Below are positions 15,741-25,229 of a stretch of DNA of 64,000 nt, piece after piece (position 1 is the first letter of the stretch; each line of letters begins with the position of its first letter). Under the pieces are notes generated by a model that was not told the origin of the DNA, made no database searches, and was given only the letters and a program-made list of their open reading frames with translations. The DNA is from Methylobacterium oryzae (GTDB lineage: Bacteria > Pseudomonadota > Alphaproteobacteria > Rhizobiales > Beijerinckiaceae), in assembly GCF_021398735.1 (NCBI RefSeq), contig NZ_CP090349.1, positions 372,001-436,000 on the forward strand. Direction: 5' to 3'. The position numbers and the translations under genes were made by a program.

Positions 15741-18700
15741 GGCAGCGCCTCGCCGGGCGCGAGATCCGGCCCCCGCCGCCCCGAGATCCGCCGCTCCAGC
15801 CGGTCGAAGGCCAGGTAGATCACCGGCGTGGTGAACAGCGTCAGCACCTGGCTGACGATCAGGCCGCCCGCGATGCAGATGCCGAGCGGCTGGCGCAGCT
15901 CGGAGCCGACGCCGGTGCCGAGGATCAGCGGCACCGCCGCGAAGAGCGCCGCCAGCGTCGTCATCAGGATCGGCCGGAAGCGCAGCAGGCAGGCCTGGAA
16001 GATCGCCTCGCGGGGCTCGAGCCCGTCCTCGCGCTCCGCCTGGAGCGCGAAGTCGATCATCATGATGGCGTTCTTCTTCACGATGCCGATCAGCAGCACG
16101 ATGCCGATCACCGCGATGATGTCGAGCGACAGGCCGAACAGCATCAGGCCGAGCAGCGCCCCGATCCCCGCCGACGGCAGGGTCGAGAGGATCGTGATCG
16201 GGTGGATGAAGCTCTCGTAGAGCACGCCCAGCACGATGTAGACGGTCACGATCGCCGCCAGGACCAGGAACAGCTCGTTGCCGAGCGCCGACTGGAAGGC
16301 GAAGACCGAGCCCTGCGGCACCACCCGGAACGAGGGCGGCAGGCCGATCTCGGCCTTGACCTTGTCGATCGCCTCGACCGCCTGCCCCAGCGCCGCGCCG
16401 GGGGCGAGGTTGAACGACACGGTGGTGGCCGGGAACTGGCCGAGATGGGAGATCAGCAGCGGCGCCCGCCGCTCGCTGATCCGCGCGACCGCCGAGAGCG
16501 GCACCTGCCCGTTGGTCGCCGTGGAGGAGGGCAGGTAGATCGCGTCGAGGCTGCGGAGCGTCGTGTGCAGCTTCGGGTCGGCCTCCAGGATCACCCGGTA
16601 CTGGTTGGACTGGGTGAAGATCGTCGAGATGATCCGCTGGCCGAAGGCGTCGTAGAGGGCGTTGTCGATCGTCGCCGGGGTGATGCCGTAGCGGCCGGCG
16701 GTCGGCCGGTCGATGGTCACGTAGGCGGCGAGCCCCTGGCCCTGGTGGTCGCTCGCCACGTCGGTGACCACGGGCGACTTCGCCAGCGCCTCGGTGAAGC
16801 GCGGCACCCAGGTCTCGAAATCGTCGATGTTCGGGCTCTCCAGGATCACCTGGTACTGGGTCGCCGAGACCGCGGTGTCGATCGTCAGGTCCTGGACCGG
16901 CTGCATGTAGAGCCGCATGCCGGGCTGGTTGGCCGCCGCCGCCGAGATCCGCCGGATGATCGCGCTGGCCGTCGCGGTGCGCGCGTCCCGGGGCTTCAGG
17001 TTGATCAGCATCCGGCCGGAATTGAGCGTGACGTTCTGGCCGTCGACCCCGATGAACGACGACAGGCTGGCCACGTCCGGGTCCTTGAGGACGATCTCGG
17101 CCATCCGCTGCTGGCGCTCGGCCATGGCGGCGTAGGAGACCGACTGGTCGGCCTGGGTGATGCCCTGGATCACGCCCGTGTCCTGCACGGGGAAGAAGCC
17201 CTTCGGGATCACCGCGAACAGGTAGATCGTGAGCCCGAGCGTGCCGAGCGCCACCAGCAGGGTCAGGCCCTGGTGGTTGAGGACGACCCGCAGGGAGCGG
17301 CCGTAGGACTCGATCGTGCCGTCGATGGCGCGCCGGCCCAGGCGGGAGAGGACGCCCTCCCGGCGGCGGTGGCCGGCTTCCGGGACGTGCTTCAGGAGCC
17401 GCGCGCACAGCATCGGCACCAGCGTCAGCGAGACCACCGCCGAGATGATGATCGTGGCCGCCAGCGTGATGGCGAATTCGTGGAACAGCCGCCCGACCAC
17501 GTCGCCCATGAACAGGAGCGGGATCAGCACGGCGATCAGCGAGACGGTCAGCGAGATGATGGTGAATCCGATCTCGCGGGAGCCCTTGAGCGCCGCCTCC
17601 AGGGGCGAGTCCCGGGCCTCCACGTGCCGGGCGATGTTCTCGATCACCACGATGGCGTCGTCGACCACGAAGCCGGTGGCGATGGTGAGCGCCATCAGCG
17701 ACAGGTTGTCGAGGGAGAAGCCGTACAGGTCCATGACCGACAGGGCGCCGACCAGCGACAGCGGCACCGACAGGCTCGGGATCAGGGTCGCCGACAGGCT
17801 GCGCAGGAACAGGAAGATCACCAGCACCACGAGCGCGATGGCGAGGCCGAGCTCGAACTGCACGTCCTCCACGGAGGCGCGGATCGTGGTGGTCCGGTCG
17901 GTGAGCGGCGCCACCACGACGGCGGCCGGCAGGCTCGCCTGGAGCTGCGGCAGCAGCGACTTGATCTTGTCGACGGTCGCGATGACGTTGGCGCCGGGCT
18001 GGCGCTGGATGTTCAGGATCACCGCCGGCGTCGCGTCCGCCCAGGCGCCGAGCTTGGTGTTCTCCGGCCCCTCGACCACGTCGGCCACCTCCGAGAGCAT
18101 CACCGGGGCGCCGTTGCGGTAGGCGATGATCGCCGCGTCGTAGGCCTTCGGGTCGCGGATCTGGTCGTTGGCGTTGATCGCGTAGGACTGCTTCGGCCCG
18201 TCGATCGTGCCCTTCGGCGTGTTGACGTTGAGGTTGGTGATGGTGGTGCGCAGGTCGTCGATGTTGAGCCCGTAGGCGGCGAGCGCCCGCGCGTTGAACC
18301 GGACCCGCACGGCCGGGCGCTGGCCGCCCGAGATGCTCACGAGGCCGACGCCCGCCACCTGGCTGATCTTCTGCGCGAGGCGCGACTCGGCGAGGTCGCG
18401 CACCTGGGTGAGCGGCAGGGTCTTGGAGGTGAGCGCCAGCGTCAGGACCGGCGCGTCGGCCGGGTTGACCTTCGCGTAGATCGGCGGCGCCGGCAGGTCG
18501 GAGGGCAGGAGGTTGCCGGCGGCGTTGATCGCCGCCTGGACCTGCTGCTCGGCGATGTCCAGCGGCAGGTCCAGGCTGAACTGCAGGGTGATGACCGAGG
18601 CGCCCGCGGAGGATTGCGAGGTCATCTGGTTGAGGTTGGCGAGCTGGCCGAACTGCCGCTCCAGCGGCGCCGTCACCGAGGAGGTCATCACCTCGGGGCT

Positions 18701-18862
18701 GGCGCCGGGATAGAAGGTCTGGACCTGGATCGTCGGGTAATCGACCGCCGGCAGCGCCGAGACGGGCAGGTTCAGGTACGACACGCCGCCGACGATCAGG
18801 ATCGCCAGCATCAGCAGCGTCGTGGCCACCGGTCGCAGGATGAACAGGCGGGACGGGTTCAT
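15737..18862 (-). CDS. mdtB: RND multidrug efflux permease, MdtB type
   Basis: 1041 residues, the usual length. The N-terminus [18 protein letters not shown], the periplasmic motif [23 protein letters not shown] (split here by a few substitutions), the proton-relay Asp pair in [14 protein letters not shown] and the segment [18 protein letters not shown] are all as in MdtB. With MdtC it forms the mixed inner-membrane trimer of a tripartite pump. It follows the adaptor gene by 64 bases and overlaps mdtC by four. No insertion comparable to that of MdtC is present, so the extension is specific to one subunit. Confidence 0.95.
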   Translation of the reverse strand: MNPSRLFILRPVATTLLMLAILIVGGVSYLNLPVSALPAVDYPTIQVQTFYPGASPEVMTSSVTAPLERQFGQLANLNQMTSQSSAGASVITLQFSLDLPLDIAEQQVQAAINAAGNLLPSDLPAPPIYAKVNPADAPVLTLALTSKTLPLTQVRDLAESRLAQKISQVAGVGLVSISGGQRPAVRVRFNARALAAYGLNIDDLRTTITNLNVNTPKGTIDGPKQSYAINANDQIRDPKAYDAAIIAYRNGAPVMLSEVADVVEGPENTKLGAWADATPAVILNIQRQPGANVIATVDKIKSLLPQLQASLPAAVVVAPLTDRTTTIRASVEDVQFELGLAIALVVLVIFLFLRSLSATLIPSLSVPLSLVGALSVMDLYGFSLDNLSLMALTIATGFVVDDAIVVIENIARHVEARDSPLEAALKGSREIGFTIISLTVSLIAVLIPLLFMGDVVGRLFHEFAITLAATIIISAVVSLTLVPMLCARLLKHVPEAGHRRREGVLSRLGRRAIDGTIESYGRSLRVVLNHQGLTLLVALGTLGLTIYLFAVIPKGFFPVQDTGVIQGITQADQSVSYAAMAERQQRMAEIVLKDPDVASLSSFIGVDGQNVTLNSGRMLINLKPRDARTATASAIIRRISAAAANQPGMRLYMQPVQDLTIDTAVSATQYQVILESPNIDDFETWVPRFTEALAKSPVVTDVASDHQGQGLAAYVTIDRPTAGRYGITPATIDNALYDAFGQRIISTIFTQSNQYRVILEADPKLHTTLRSLDAIYLPSSTATNGQVPLSAVARISERRAPLLISHLGQFPATTVSFNLAPGAALGQAVEAIDKVKAEIGLPPSFRVVPQGSVFAFQSALGNELFLVLAAIVTVYIVLGVLYESFIHPITILSTLPSAGIGALLGLMLFGLSLDIIAVIGIVLLIGIVKKNAIMMIDFALQAEREDGLEPREAIFQACLLRFRPILMTTLAALFAAVPLILGTGVGSELRQPLGICIAGGLIVSQVLTLFTTPVIYLAFDRLERRISGRRGPDLAPGEALP

Positions 18863-18926
18863 GACGCGCTCCCGTTATCCCTTCCCCCGCGGAGGGGGGA
18901 GAGGGAGCGTCGCGCCAGAGCCGTCC

Positions 18927-20333
18927 TCACTGCGCCTGACGGCGCCGGTGCCGACGACCGCCCTCCGCTGTCCCTTGGGAATCCGCCGCCGCGTCGGCCG
19001 GCGCGGCGGGCTTCACCTCCCCCTTGCCGTCAGCCTTGCCGTCCGGCTTCGCCGCCGCGGCCTTGCCGTCGCCGGCGACCGCCGGCGCGCCCTCGGTGAT
19101 GCGCACCGGCGCGCCGTCCTTCAGCCGGTCGGTGCCGTCCGTGACGACGCGGTCACCCGGGTTCAGCCCGGAGACCACCACCGTGTGGGTCCCGTCAGTC
19201 TCGCCGGTCTTGATCGGCCGGACCGTGACCTTGCTGTCCCCGTCCATCAGGTAGACGTAGGTGCCGGGCGTGCCCTGGAGCAGGCTGGAATTCGGCACCA
19301 GCGTCGCGCCCCGCACCGTGTCGACGGTCAGCTTGGCGTTGACGAACTGGTTCGGGAACAGCTCCTCGTCGGAATTGTCGAACAGCGCGCGCAGCTTCAC
19401 CGTGCCGGTGGTCGTGTCGATCTGGTTGTCGACCGTGTCGAGGCGGCCGGTGGCGATCTCGTGGGCGTCGCCGCGGTCGTAGGCCCGCACGGTGAGCTTC
19501 GCGCCCGCCCGCACCTGCCGCATCACCCGCGACACGTCGTCTTCCGGCAGGGTGAACACCACCGAGATCGGGTGGAGCTGGGTCACCACCACGATCGCCG
19601 TGGAGGCGGCCGAGATGTAGTTGCCCTGGTCGACTTGGCGCAGGCCGACGCGGCCGTCCACCGGCGAGACGATGTGCGTGTAGGCGATGTTGAGCTTCTG
19701 CTGGTCGACGAGCGCCTGGTCGGCCGCGACCGTGCCCTCGTTCTGCTTCACCAGGGCGGCCTGCGTGTCGACGTTCTGCTTCGAGATCGAGTCCTGCCGG
19801 TTCAGCGTCTGGTAGCGCTGCAGGTCGAGCTTCGAGTTCTGGAGCAGCGCCTGGTCGCGGGCGAGCTGGCCCTGGTACTGCGCGAGCAGCGCCTCGTAGG
19901 GGCGGGAATCGATCCGGGCGAGCTCGTCGCCCGCCTTCACGTTCTGGCCCTCCCGGAACTGCACCTGCGTGAGGTAGCCGCTGATCTGCGACTTCACCGT
20001 CACGGTGGCGAGCGGCGTCACGGTACCGAGGCCCTGCAGCACCACCGGCATGTCGCCGGTCGTGGCGCTGGCGATGCCCACCGCCTGCGGCATGTCGGCC
20101 CCGCCGCGCCGGCCGCCGTGGCCGCCGGTGTGATGCGCCGTCGCCGGCTCGGCACCCTTGCCGGTGCGGGCCTCGTACCAGCGGTGGCCGATCGCCCCGG
20201 CGCCGGCGAGCAGCACCAGGAACACGAGCCAGCGGATCGGGCGGAAGCGCCGCGTCCGGACCTCGCGCGCGGGCGCCTCGCCGGGCTGGTAGGCGCGGGC
20301 CGTGTCGGTCCGGATCGGTGAACTCTCGTTCAT
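18927..20333 (-). CDS. mdtA: RND efflux periplasmic adaptor (membrane-fusion protein), MdtA type
   Basis: 468 residues. One N-terminal membrane helix at about 28-48 (IRWLVFLVLLAGAGAIGHRW) anchors the protein. The barrel-sandwich half-motifs are VTVKSQISGYL and THIVSPVDGRVGLRQVD, separated by a coiled-coil hairpin rich in Gln (about residues 150-205). The beta-barrel and membrane-proximal domains follow, with VVVSGLNPGDRVVTDGTDRL near residue 400. The last 50 residues are a Lys/Asp/Ala tail with no fold. It links the MdtBC pump to the outer-membrane factor and is first in the operon, so the promoter should lie in the 20334-20631 spacer. Confidence 0.93.
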   Translation of the reverse strand: MNESSPIRTDTARAYQPGEAPAREVRTRRFRPIRWLVFLVLLAGAGAIGHRWYEARTGKGAEPATAHHTGGHGGRRGGADMPQAVGIASATTGDMPVVLQGLGTVTPLATVTVKSQISGYLTQVQFREGQNVKAGDELARIDSRPYEALLAQYQGQLARDQALLQNSKLDLQRYQTLNRQDSISKQNVDTQAALVKQNEGTVAADQALVDQQKLNIAYTHIVSPVDGRVGLRQVDQGNYISAASTAIVVVTQLHPISVVFTLPEDDVSRVMRQVRAGAKLTVRAYDRGDAHEIATGRLDTVDNQIDTTTGTVKLRALFDNSDEELFPNQFVNAKLTVDTVRGATLVPNSSLLQGTPGTYVYLMDGDSKVTVRPIKTGETDGTHTVVVSGLNPGDRVVTDGTDRLKDGAPVRITEGAPAVAGDGKAAAAKPDGKADGKGEVKPAAPADAAADSQGTAEGGRRHRRRQAQ

Positions 20334-20631
20334 GCCTGACTAGAGCACAGGACGGTCGTCTGCGCGACCGGCGGCACCCTATCCCTCGCTGTCCAAGCCC
20401 CCATGCCGCCCCCGGAACGCCGCGTCCCGGAAGCCCGTCCTGAAGCCGCCCGGTCCCGCGGGACCCGACGGCTCCGATCCCGTGTACGGGAGCGTAAGCC
20501 CATAAAGCTGTCCGGGCCCCGAACGGCTCCTTACCGCGGCGTCATGGACACCCGCGGCCGCGCCGCTCGCGCACCTCGCGGCGCCCTCCACCGGTGCCCG
20601 GCCAATGCGCCGTCACTAGGGCGGCGACGTT
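20334..20631. other. Upstream region of the efflux operon
   Basis: 298 bases between the adaptor gene and a small minus-strand gene. It should hold the efflux operon promoter. I see no regulator gene and no convincing operator. A mildly A-rich patch (CCCATAAAGCTG near 20499) is the least GC-rich part. Open frames on both strands here are Arg/Pro-rich and look non-coding. Confidence 0.4.
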
Positions 20632-20808
20632 TCACTCGTGTTGCTGGGGCCCGCCGGACGCGTCCGGTACCGCATAAGCGCGCAGCACCGCCCGGAACGC
20701 GGGATCGACCGGGGTGACGGCCACGGCGCGGCGCAGGCCGAGTCCGAGGCCGCCGATCAGCAGCGCCAGCACCAGGCAGCCGAGGAACGCGCGTGAGGAG
20801 GGCCGCAT
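20632..20808 (-). CDS. Small single-pass membrane protein, 58 residues
   Basis: MRPSSRAFLGCLVLALLIGG begins the protein. A basic N-terminus is followed by one hydrophobic helix (about residues 8-26), then a short probably periplasmic tail (AVTPVDPAFRAVLRAYAVPDA...QQHE). The topology looks like a genuine small membrane protein, and the GC-rich codon positions fit local genes. I do not recognise a family. The ribosome-binding site is weak. A possible promoter at 20989-21016 on the same strand would give a leader of about 175 bases containing the strong nested hairpin at 20915-20978. It could instead be a spurious frame, since nothing longer supports it. Confidence 0.5.
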   Translation of the reverse strand: MRPSSRAFLGCLVLALLIGGLGLGLRRAVAVTPVDPAFRAVLRAYAVPDASGGPQQHE

Positions 20809-20914
20809 CGTCGTATCCGGTGGCCGACCCAGCGAGCGGGGCGTGAGCGGGTGCGGCCGCGTCCGGACATGCCGAAAGGGCCACCGACCCGCAAGTCGAT
20901 GACCCTTCTGGGGA

Positions 20915-20978
20915 CCGGAGCGGCGCCCCGCTGACGGAGCGAGGGGGCGAAGCTCCGTCGGCGTGTGCGCCGCTCCGG
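20915..20978. other. Strong nested inverted repeat (hairpin within hairpin)
   Basis: The outer arms CCGGAGCGGCGC and GCGCCGCTCCGG pair perfectly over 12 bases. Inside them GACGGAGC and GCTCCGTC pair perfectly over eight, around the loop GAGGGGGCGAA. The two arm pairs share the sequence CGGAGC. It lies in the presumed leader of the 58-residue gene (minus strand). No T-run follows on either strand, so it is not an ordinary terminator. It could be an RNA control element, a small RNA or a protein site. Confidence 0.55.
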
Positions 20979-20988
20979 CCGTGATCCG

Positions 20989-21016
20989 AACCTAAGAGAC
21001 GGGTGATGAATGTCAA
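20989..21016 (-). promoter_or_regulatory. Candidate sigma-70-type promoter with overlapping palindrome
   Basis: On the minus strand TTGACA (21016-21011), a 16-base spacer and TAGGTT (20994-20989). The -35 box is embedded in the inverted repeat GAATGT-CA-ACATTC at 21008-21021, a plausible operator. It would drive the small membrane protein gene. Only the -35 is a full consensus match, so this is a candidate. Confidence 0.4.
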
Positions 21017-21174
21017 CATTCGTCAGCCGGCCCCGGCGCGCCGGAGACCGGGTCTGTGCGACCGCGCACATTCCGCAACGCGCGACGGCCATGTTACAGG
21101 CCGGCGATGCCGAGACCCGCCATGCCGACTCTCTCGATGCCCGGCGCCGCGTGCCGTACCCCGTGCCGCGCCGC

Positions 21175-22344
21175 ATGAGGTCCGCCGTCATCAACCCCGT
21201 CTTCGACGCGCTGCCCACGACCGTGTTCGAGACCATGTCGCGTCTCGCGCGGGTCCACGGTGCGATCAATCTCGGCCAGGGATTCCCGGACGACGCCGGG
21301 CCGGCGGATGTCCGCGAGCGGGGCGCGCGGGCGCTCCTGGACGGCTGGAACCAGTACCCGCCGATGATGGGCCTGCCGGCCCTGCGCGAGGCGGTCGCCG
21401 CCCATTACGCGCAGCACCAGGGCCTCGTCCTCGACCCGGAGACCGAGGTGATGGTCACCTCCGGGGCGACCGAGGCCCTGGCCGGCGCGCTCCTGGCGCT
21501 GATCGAGCCCGGCGACGAGGTCGTGCTGTTCGCGCCCATGTACGACGCCTACCTGCCCCTGGTCCGGCGGGCGGGCGGCGTGCCGCGGGTCGTGGCGCTC
21601 CGGCCCCCGGACTTCCGCCTCGACGAGGCCGCGCTCGCGGAGGCTTTCGGGGCGCGGACCCGGGTCGTGGTGCTGAACAACCCCCTCAACCCGAGCGCCA
21701 CCCTGTTCGCGCCCGAGGACCTCGACCTGCTCGCCCGCTACTGCCAGCGCTTCGACGTGACCGCCCTCTGCGACGAGGTCTGGGAGCACGTGGTGTTCGA
21801 CGGCGCGCGCCACCGGCCGCTGATGGCGCTGCCCGGGATGCGGGAGCGGACCGTCAAGATCGGCTCGGCCGGAAAGATCTTCTCCCTCACCGGCTGGAAG
21901 GTCGGCTTCGTGATGGCCGATGCCCGGCTGATGCGCGGGCTCGCCAAGGCGCACCAGTTCCTGACCTTCACGACGCCCCCGAACCTCCAGGAGGCGGTGG
22001 CCTACGGGCTGGGCAAGCCGGCCCCGTGGTTCGAGGCGATGCGGGCCGGCTACGCCCGGTCCCGCGACAGGCTCGCGGACGGCCTGCGCGGCCTCGGCTT
22101 CACCGTACTGCCGGCCCGGGCCACGTGGTTCCTCAACATCGACATCACCGCCCGCGGCCACGCCGACGACGTGGCCTTCTGCGAGGCCCTGGTCACCCGT
22201 CACGGCGTCGCGGCGATCCCCGTGAGCGCCTTCTACCCGGACGCCTCCGTGCGCGGCCTCGTCCGGCTCTGCTTCGCCAAGGACGACGCGACCCTGGATG
22301 CGGCGCTCGACCGCATGCGCGGGCTCCCGGGGGCCGGGGCATGA
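21175..22344 (+). CDS. PLP-dependent aminotransferase, class I/II (YbdL-like)
   Basis: 389 residues from the ATG at 21175. This is a fold-type I aminotransferase. The PLP lysine is Lys234 in GSAGKIFSLTGWK, preceded by VVVLNNPLNPSA and CDEVWEHVVF (the cofactor-binding Asn and Asp), with the C-terminal substrate Arg in GLVRLCFAK. The sequence is closest in feel to methionine/kynurenine-type aminotransferases (INLGQGFPDD near the N-terminus; YPPMMGLPALREAVA). The substrate is not determined by the sequence. The frame continues upstream for 55 codons of Arg-rich sequence that I regard as leader. The DUF4112 gene follows by 141 bases on the same strand. Confidence 0.88.
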   Translation: MRSAVINPVFDALPTTVFETMSRLARVHGAINLGQGFPDDAGPADVRERGARALLDGWNQYPPMMGLPALREAVAAHYAQHQGLVLDPETEVMVTSGATEALAGALLALIEPGDEVVLFAPMYDAYLPLVRRAGGVPRVVALRPPDFRLDEAALAEAFGARTRVVVLNNPLNPSATLFAPEDLDLLARYCQRFDVTALCDEVWEHVVFDGARHRPLMALPGMRERTVKIGSAGKIFSLTGWKVGFVMADARLMRGLAKAHQFLTFTTPPNLQEAVAYGLGKPAPWFEAMRAGYARSRDRLADGLRGLGFTVLPARATWFLNIDITARGHADDVAFCEALVTRHGVAAIPVSAFYPDASVRGLVRLCFAKDDATLDAALDRMRGLPGAGA

Positions 22345-22485
22345 GGGTCGGCTCGAGGGACGGTATGACGGGCAGCAGGACGGGCATCACGGCGGACCGC
22401 ACGCGCCGAGCGGGCGCCGTCCTTGCGGGGATCCCGGTGGGGGGCCACATCGTTGGGGACGATGGCTTCCCGACGGATCCCGACC

Positions 22486-22980
22486 ATGGACTTCACCCAG
22501 GCTGCCCAGGCCGGGCGTTTCGCCCGTGCCGAGACCTTCCCCGGGGGCGAGACCCGCGCCGGCCCCCGGCCCCCCTACCTGTCGGCGGATCTCGGACGGG
22601 AGGCGAGCCTCGCCCGGCTGGAGACGCTGGCCCACCTGATGGACACCGCCTTCGTCATCCCGGGCATCAACCGGCGGGTCGGGTTCGACGCGCTGATCGG
22701 CCTCGTGCCGGTGATCGGCGACTTGGCCGGCATGGTGATCTCGTCCTTCATCGTCTACGAGGCGAAGCGCCTCGGGGCGCCGCGCTGGCTGGTGGCCCGG
22801 ATGGGCCTGAACGTGGCCTTCGACGGGCTGATCGGCGCCGTGCCGGTGGCGGGCGACTTGTTCGACGCCGCCTTCAAGGCCAATCGCCGCAACGTCCGGC
22901 TACTGCGCCGCTGGCTGGAGCGCAGCGGCAATCTGCGTCCCACCGAGATCGACGGCACCGCGACCCGGCTCGACGGCTGA
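22486..22980 (+). CDS. DUF4112 small membrane protein
   Basis: 164 residues from the ATG at 22486 (MDFTQAAQAG). An earlier ATG at 22462 is possible. The core repeats a pattern typical of DUF4112: GFDALIGLVPVIGDLAGMVISSFIVYEAKRLG split as two Gly/Pro-rich amphipathic halves, then NVAFDGLIGAVPVAGDLFDAAFKANRRN. Two short hydrophobic segments suggest peripheral or shallow membrane association. The family is widespread in Gram-negative bacteria and its role is unknown. The gene lies between the aminotransferase and the YejE permease, with 97 bases to the latter. Confidence 0.85.
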   Translation: MDFTQAAQAGRFARAETFPGGETRAGPRPPYLSADLGREASLARLETLAHLMDTAFVIPGINRRVGFDALIGLVPVIGDLAGMVISSFIVYEAKRLGAPRWLVARMGLNVAFDGLIGAVPVAGDLFDAAFKANRRNVRLLRRWLERSGNLRPTEIDGTATRLDG

Positions 22981-23077
22981 GCGTTCCCGGCCTCCGTCCC
23001 GCGGCCGACCGGTCGCGGGGCCGCCCGGATATCGGGGCGGCCGACGCGCGCGCGATGCGGCTCGAGAGGCAGCACGG

Positions 23078-24298
23078 ATGAACGAGGTCACGCGTCCCGG
23101 CGACAGCGAGGTCGTGCCCCCGCCGATGCCCGGTGCCCAGCCGCTGGTCCTGCGGCCGGACGAGGGCGCGCCGCCGCCGGTCCTGCCCGGGGCCGCCGGC
23201 CGGCGCGCCCGGCTGTCGCCGCTCAACCGGCGCCGCCTCGACAATTTCCGCCGCAACCGGCTCGGCTACGGATCGTTCGTGATCTTCACGGTCCTGTTCG
23301 TGCTCAGCCTGTTCGCGGAGTTCATCGCCAACGACCGCCCGATCGTGATGTCCTACAAGGGCGAGTGGCTGGTCCCGGTCCTGGTCGACTATCCGGAGGA
23401 GAAGTTCGGCGGCTTCCTCGCCACGACCGACTACCGCTCCCCCGAGATCCGCCGGGAGATCGCGGCGAACGGCTGGGCGCTTTGGTCGCCGATCCCGTAC
23501 GCGTACGACACGATCAACGAGGACCTGCCGACGCCGTCGCCGTCGCCGCCGACCTGGATGCTCACGGACGCGCAGTGCAAGCCCGTCGCCGAGAAGCTCG
23601 GCGGCTCGACCTGCGCGGACATTCCCTGGCACTGGCTCGGCACCGACAACACCACGCGGGACGTGCTGGCGCGGGTGATCTACGGCTTCCGCATCTCGGT
23701 CCTGTTCGGTCTGATCCTGGCCGCGGTCTCGTCGGTGATCGGGGTCATCGCGGGGGCCGTGCAGGGCTATTTCGGCGGCTGGGTCGATCTCGCCTTCCAG
23801 CGCTTCATCGAGGTCTGGGGCGGCATCCCGACCCTCTACCTGATCATCATCATCTCGGCCTTCATCGCCCCGGGCTTCTTCGTCCTGCTCGGGATCATGC
23901 TGCTGTTCTCCTGGGTCGCGCTGGTGAGCGTGGTGCGTGCCGAGTTCCTGCGGGCGCGGAACTTCGAGTATGTCCGGGCGGCCCGGGCGCTGGGGCTGTC
24001 GAATATCCGGATCATGACGGTCCACCTGCTGCCGAACGCCATGGTGGCGACGCTGACCTTCCTGCCGTTCATCCTGAACGGCTCGATCACCACCCTGACC
24101 TCGCTCGACTTCCTCGGCTTCGGCCTGCCGCCGGGCTCGCCGTCCCTCGGAGAGCTTCTCGCGCAGGGCAAGGACAATCTGACCGCGCCGTGGCTTGGAT
24201 TGACCGGTTTCCTGGTCATCGCCGTGATGTTGAGCCTGCTCGTCTTCGCCGGCGAGGCCGTGCGGGACGCCTTCGATCCGCGCAAGACTTTCGCCTGA
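23078..24298 (+). CDS. yejE: ABC transporter inner-membrane permease, YejE family
   Basis: 406 residues. A Pro-rich cytoplasmic N-terminus (about 55 residues) is followed by SPLNRRRLDNFRRNRLGYGSF and the first membrane helix (about 65-88). A long periplasmic loop (about 90-195) is next, then the permease domain with five helices. The EAA coupling motif is EYVRAARALGLSNIRIM. In Escherichia coli YejE pairs with YejB, the ATPase YejF and the binding protein YejA to import peptides such as microcin C. None of these partners is encoded next to this gene, which is unusual because the yej genes normally form one operon with yejE third. Confidence 0.92.
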   Translation: MNEVTRPGDSEVVPPPMPGAQPLVLRPDEGAPPPVLPGAAGRRARLSPLNRRRLDNFRRNRLGYGSFVIFTVLFVLSLFAEFIANDRPIVMSYKGEWLVPVLVDYPEEKFGGFLATTDYRSPEIRREIAANGWALWSPIPYAYDTINEDLPTPSPSPPTWMLTDAQCKPVAEKLGGSTCADIPWHWLGTDNTTRDVLARVIYGFRISVLFGLILAAVSSVIGVIAGAVQGYFGGWVDLAFQRFIEVWGGIPTLYLIIIISAFIAPGFFVLLGIMLLFSWVALVSVVRAEFLRARNFEYVRAARALGLSNIRIMTVHLLPNAMVATLTFLPFILNGSITTLTSLDFLGFGLPPGSPSLGELLAQGKDNLTAPWLGLTGFLVIAVMLSLLVFAGEAVRDAFDPRKTFA

Positions 24299-24689
24299 GG
24301 CTGCGCGGGTTGCGAAAATGACGCAGGGCCTCGCCCCGCGCTCGCACAACTGTACGAAGATTGCGCATTGTGCCCGCACGACCGGGCGGCAATCGTATAC
24401 GACCGTCTAGAGCCGGCCCCTGACCCGGGGGTAAAGGTCTCTGCCGGCTGCGAAAACCCGCTTCGAGGAAGCGACTAGCATTCGCCGGGCGGACACCGAT
24501 AAAGCCTCTCAGAAGTGTCCATTAAGTGGCGCCAATGCAACCATACCCTGTAAGCCTCGCCGCGTGATGCAGAGTTAGACTTCGGTCTCATCACAGATAA
24601 TTGTATGGCGCGGCTTGCATTTTTCGGACGCTGACTTAACTCGCGAAAAGTGGGGATCCCATCAGGCATTTGTGCCGAGGAACGAGAGA
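24299..24689. other. AT-richer upstream region of the MucR-like gene
   Basis: 391 bases that are visibly less GC-rich than the surroundings. Contents include the perfect palindrome TCGTATACGA at 24393-24402, an inverted pair AGCCGGC...GCCGGCT (24411-24449 region), the T-run CATTTTTCGG near 24627 and several TTAA/TTAAC words. The span from 24500 to 24660 probably holds the mucR-type promoter. MucR/Ros proteins bind AT-rich, T-A-step-rich sites and repress themselves, so autoregulation is plausible. No gene is visible. Confidence 0.5.
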
Positions 24690-25229
24690 ATGTCAGAAGC
24701 TGCGCCGACATCGCAATTGGATTTCATCGAGCGGACCGTGGACGTCGTCGCGGCCTACGTTTCCAACAACTCGCTGCCCTCGGCCGAATTGCCGGCCCTG
24801 ATCGCGAGCATCCACGAGGCGCTGAACACGATCGGGGCCGGCCCCGTCGCTCCGGCGACCGAGAGCGTCGAGCGGCCGACGCCCGCCCAGATCCGCAAGT
24901 CGATCCGCCCCGACGGGCTGGTCAGCTTCATCGACGGGAAGTCGTACAAGACGCTGAAGCGTCACCTGACCAAGCACGGTCTCGATCCGCAGACCTACCG
25001 CGAGCGCTACGGCCTGCCAGCCGATTACCCGACCACTTCGGCGAACTACTCGGCGCAGCGCTCGGCGCTCGCCAAGAGCCTCGGCCTCGGCCAGCCGGGC
25101 CGGTCCCCGGCGTCCGACAAGGCCGCCGCCGAGGAGGAGGCTGCCGCCCCCGCCTCCGCCCCTGCCTCCGGTCGCCGCAAGACCGCCGCGACCAAGACCC
25201 GGGCGAGCCGCAAGGTCGAGGCCGCCTGA
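24690..25229 (+). CDS. MucR/Ros-family transcriptional regulator lacking zinc cysteines
   Basis: 179 residues from the ATG at 24690 after GAGG. The N-terminal helix (LDFIERTVDVVAAYVSNN) is the oligomerisation region. The MucR DNA-binding domain at about 90-145 reads RPDGLVSFIDGKSYKTLKRHL then TKHGLDPQTYRERYGLPADYP (two adjoining pieces). Classical Ros/MucR has Cys in the V-C-L-E-C/D position; here it is Val-Ser-Phe-Ile-Asp, so the first zinc ligand is Ser, while the two His (LKRHLTKHG) remain. Some rhizobial family members fold without zinc. The C-terminus is an Ala/Lys-rich basic tail. The role is global regulation of surface and cell-cycle genes by analogy. Confidence 0.92.
   Translation: MSEAAPTSQLDFIERTVDVVAAYVSNNSLPSAELPALIASIHEALNTIGAGPVAPATESVERPTPAQIRKSIRPDGLVSFIDGKSYKTLKRHLTKHGLDPQTYRERYGLPADYPTTSANYSAQRSALAKSLGLGQPGRSPASDKAAAEEEAAAPASAPASGRRKTAATKTRASRKVEAA

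Noticed and set aside
16202..19099. Open frame of 965 codons on the plus strand opposite mdtB and mdtA
   Set aside because: Arg/His/Asp/Gly-rich sequence antisense to two clear RND genes; it is the usual mirror frame of GC-rich coding DNA.
20403..20717. 104-codon frame upstream of the aminotransferase
   Set aside because: Arg/Pro-rich, no ribosome-binding site, overlaps the better-looking small membrane protein gene on the other strand.
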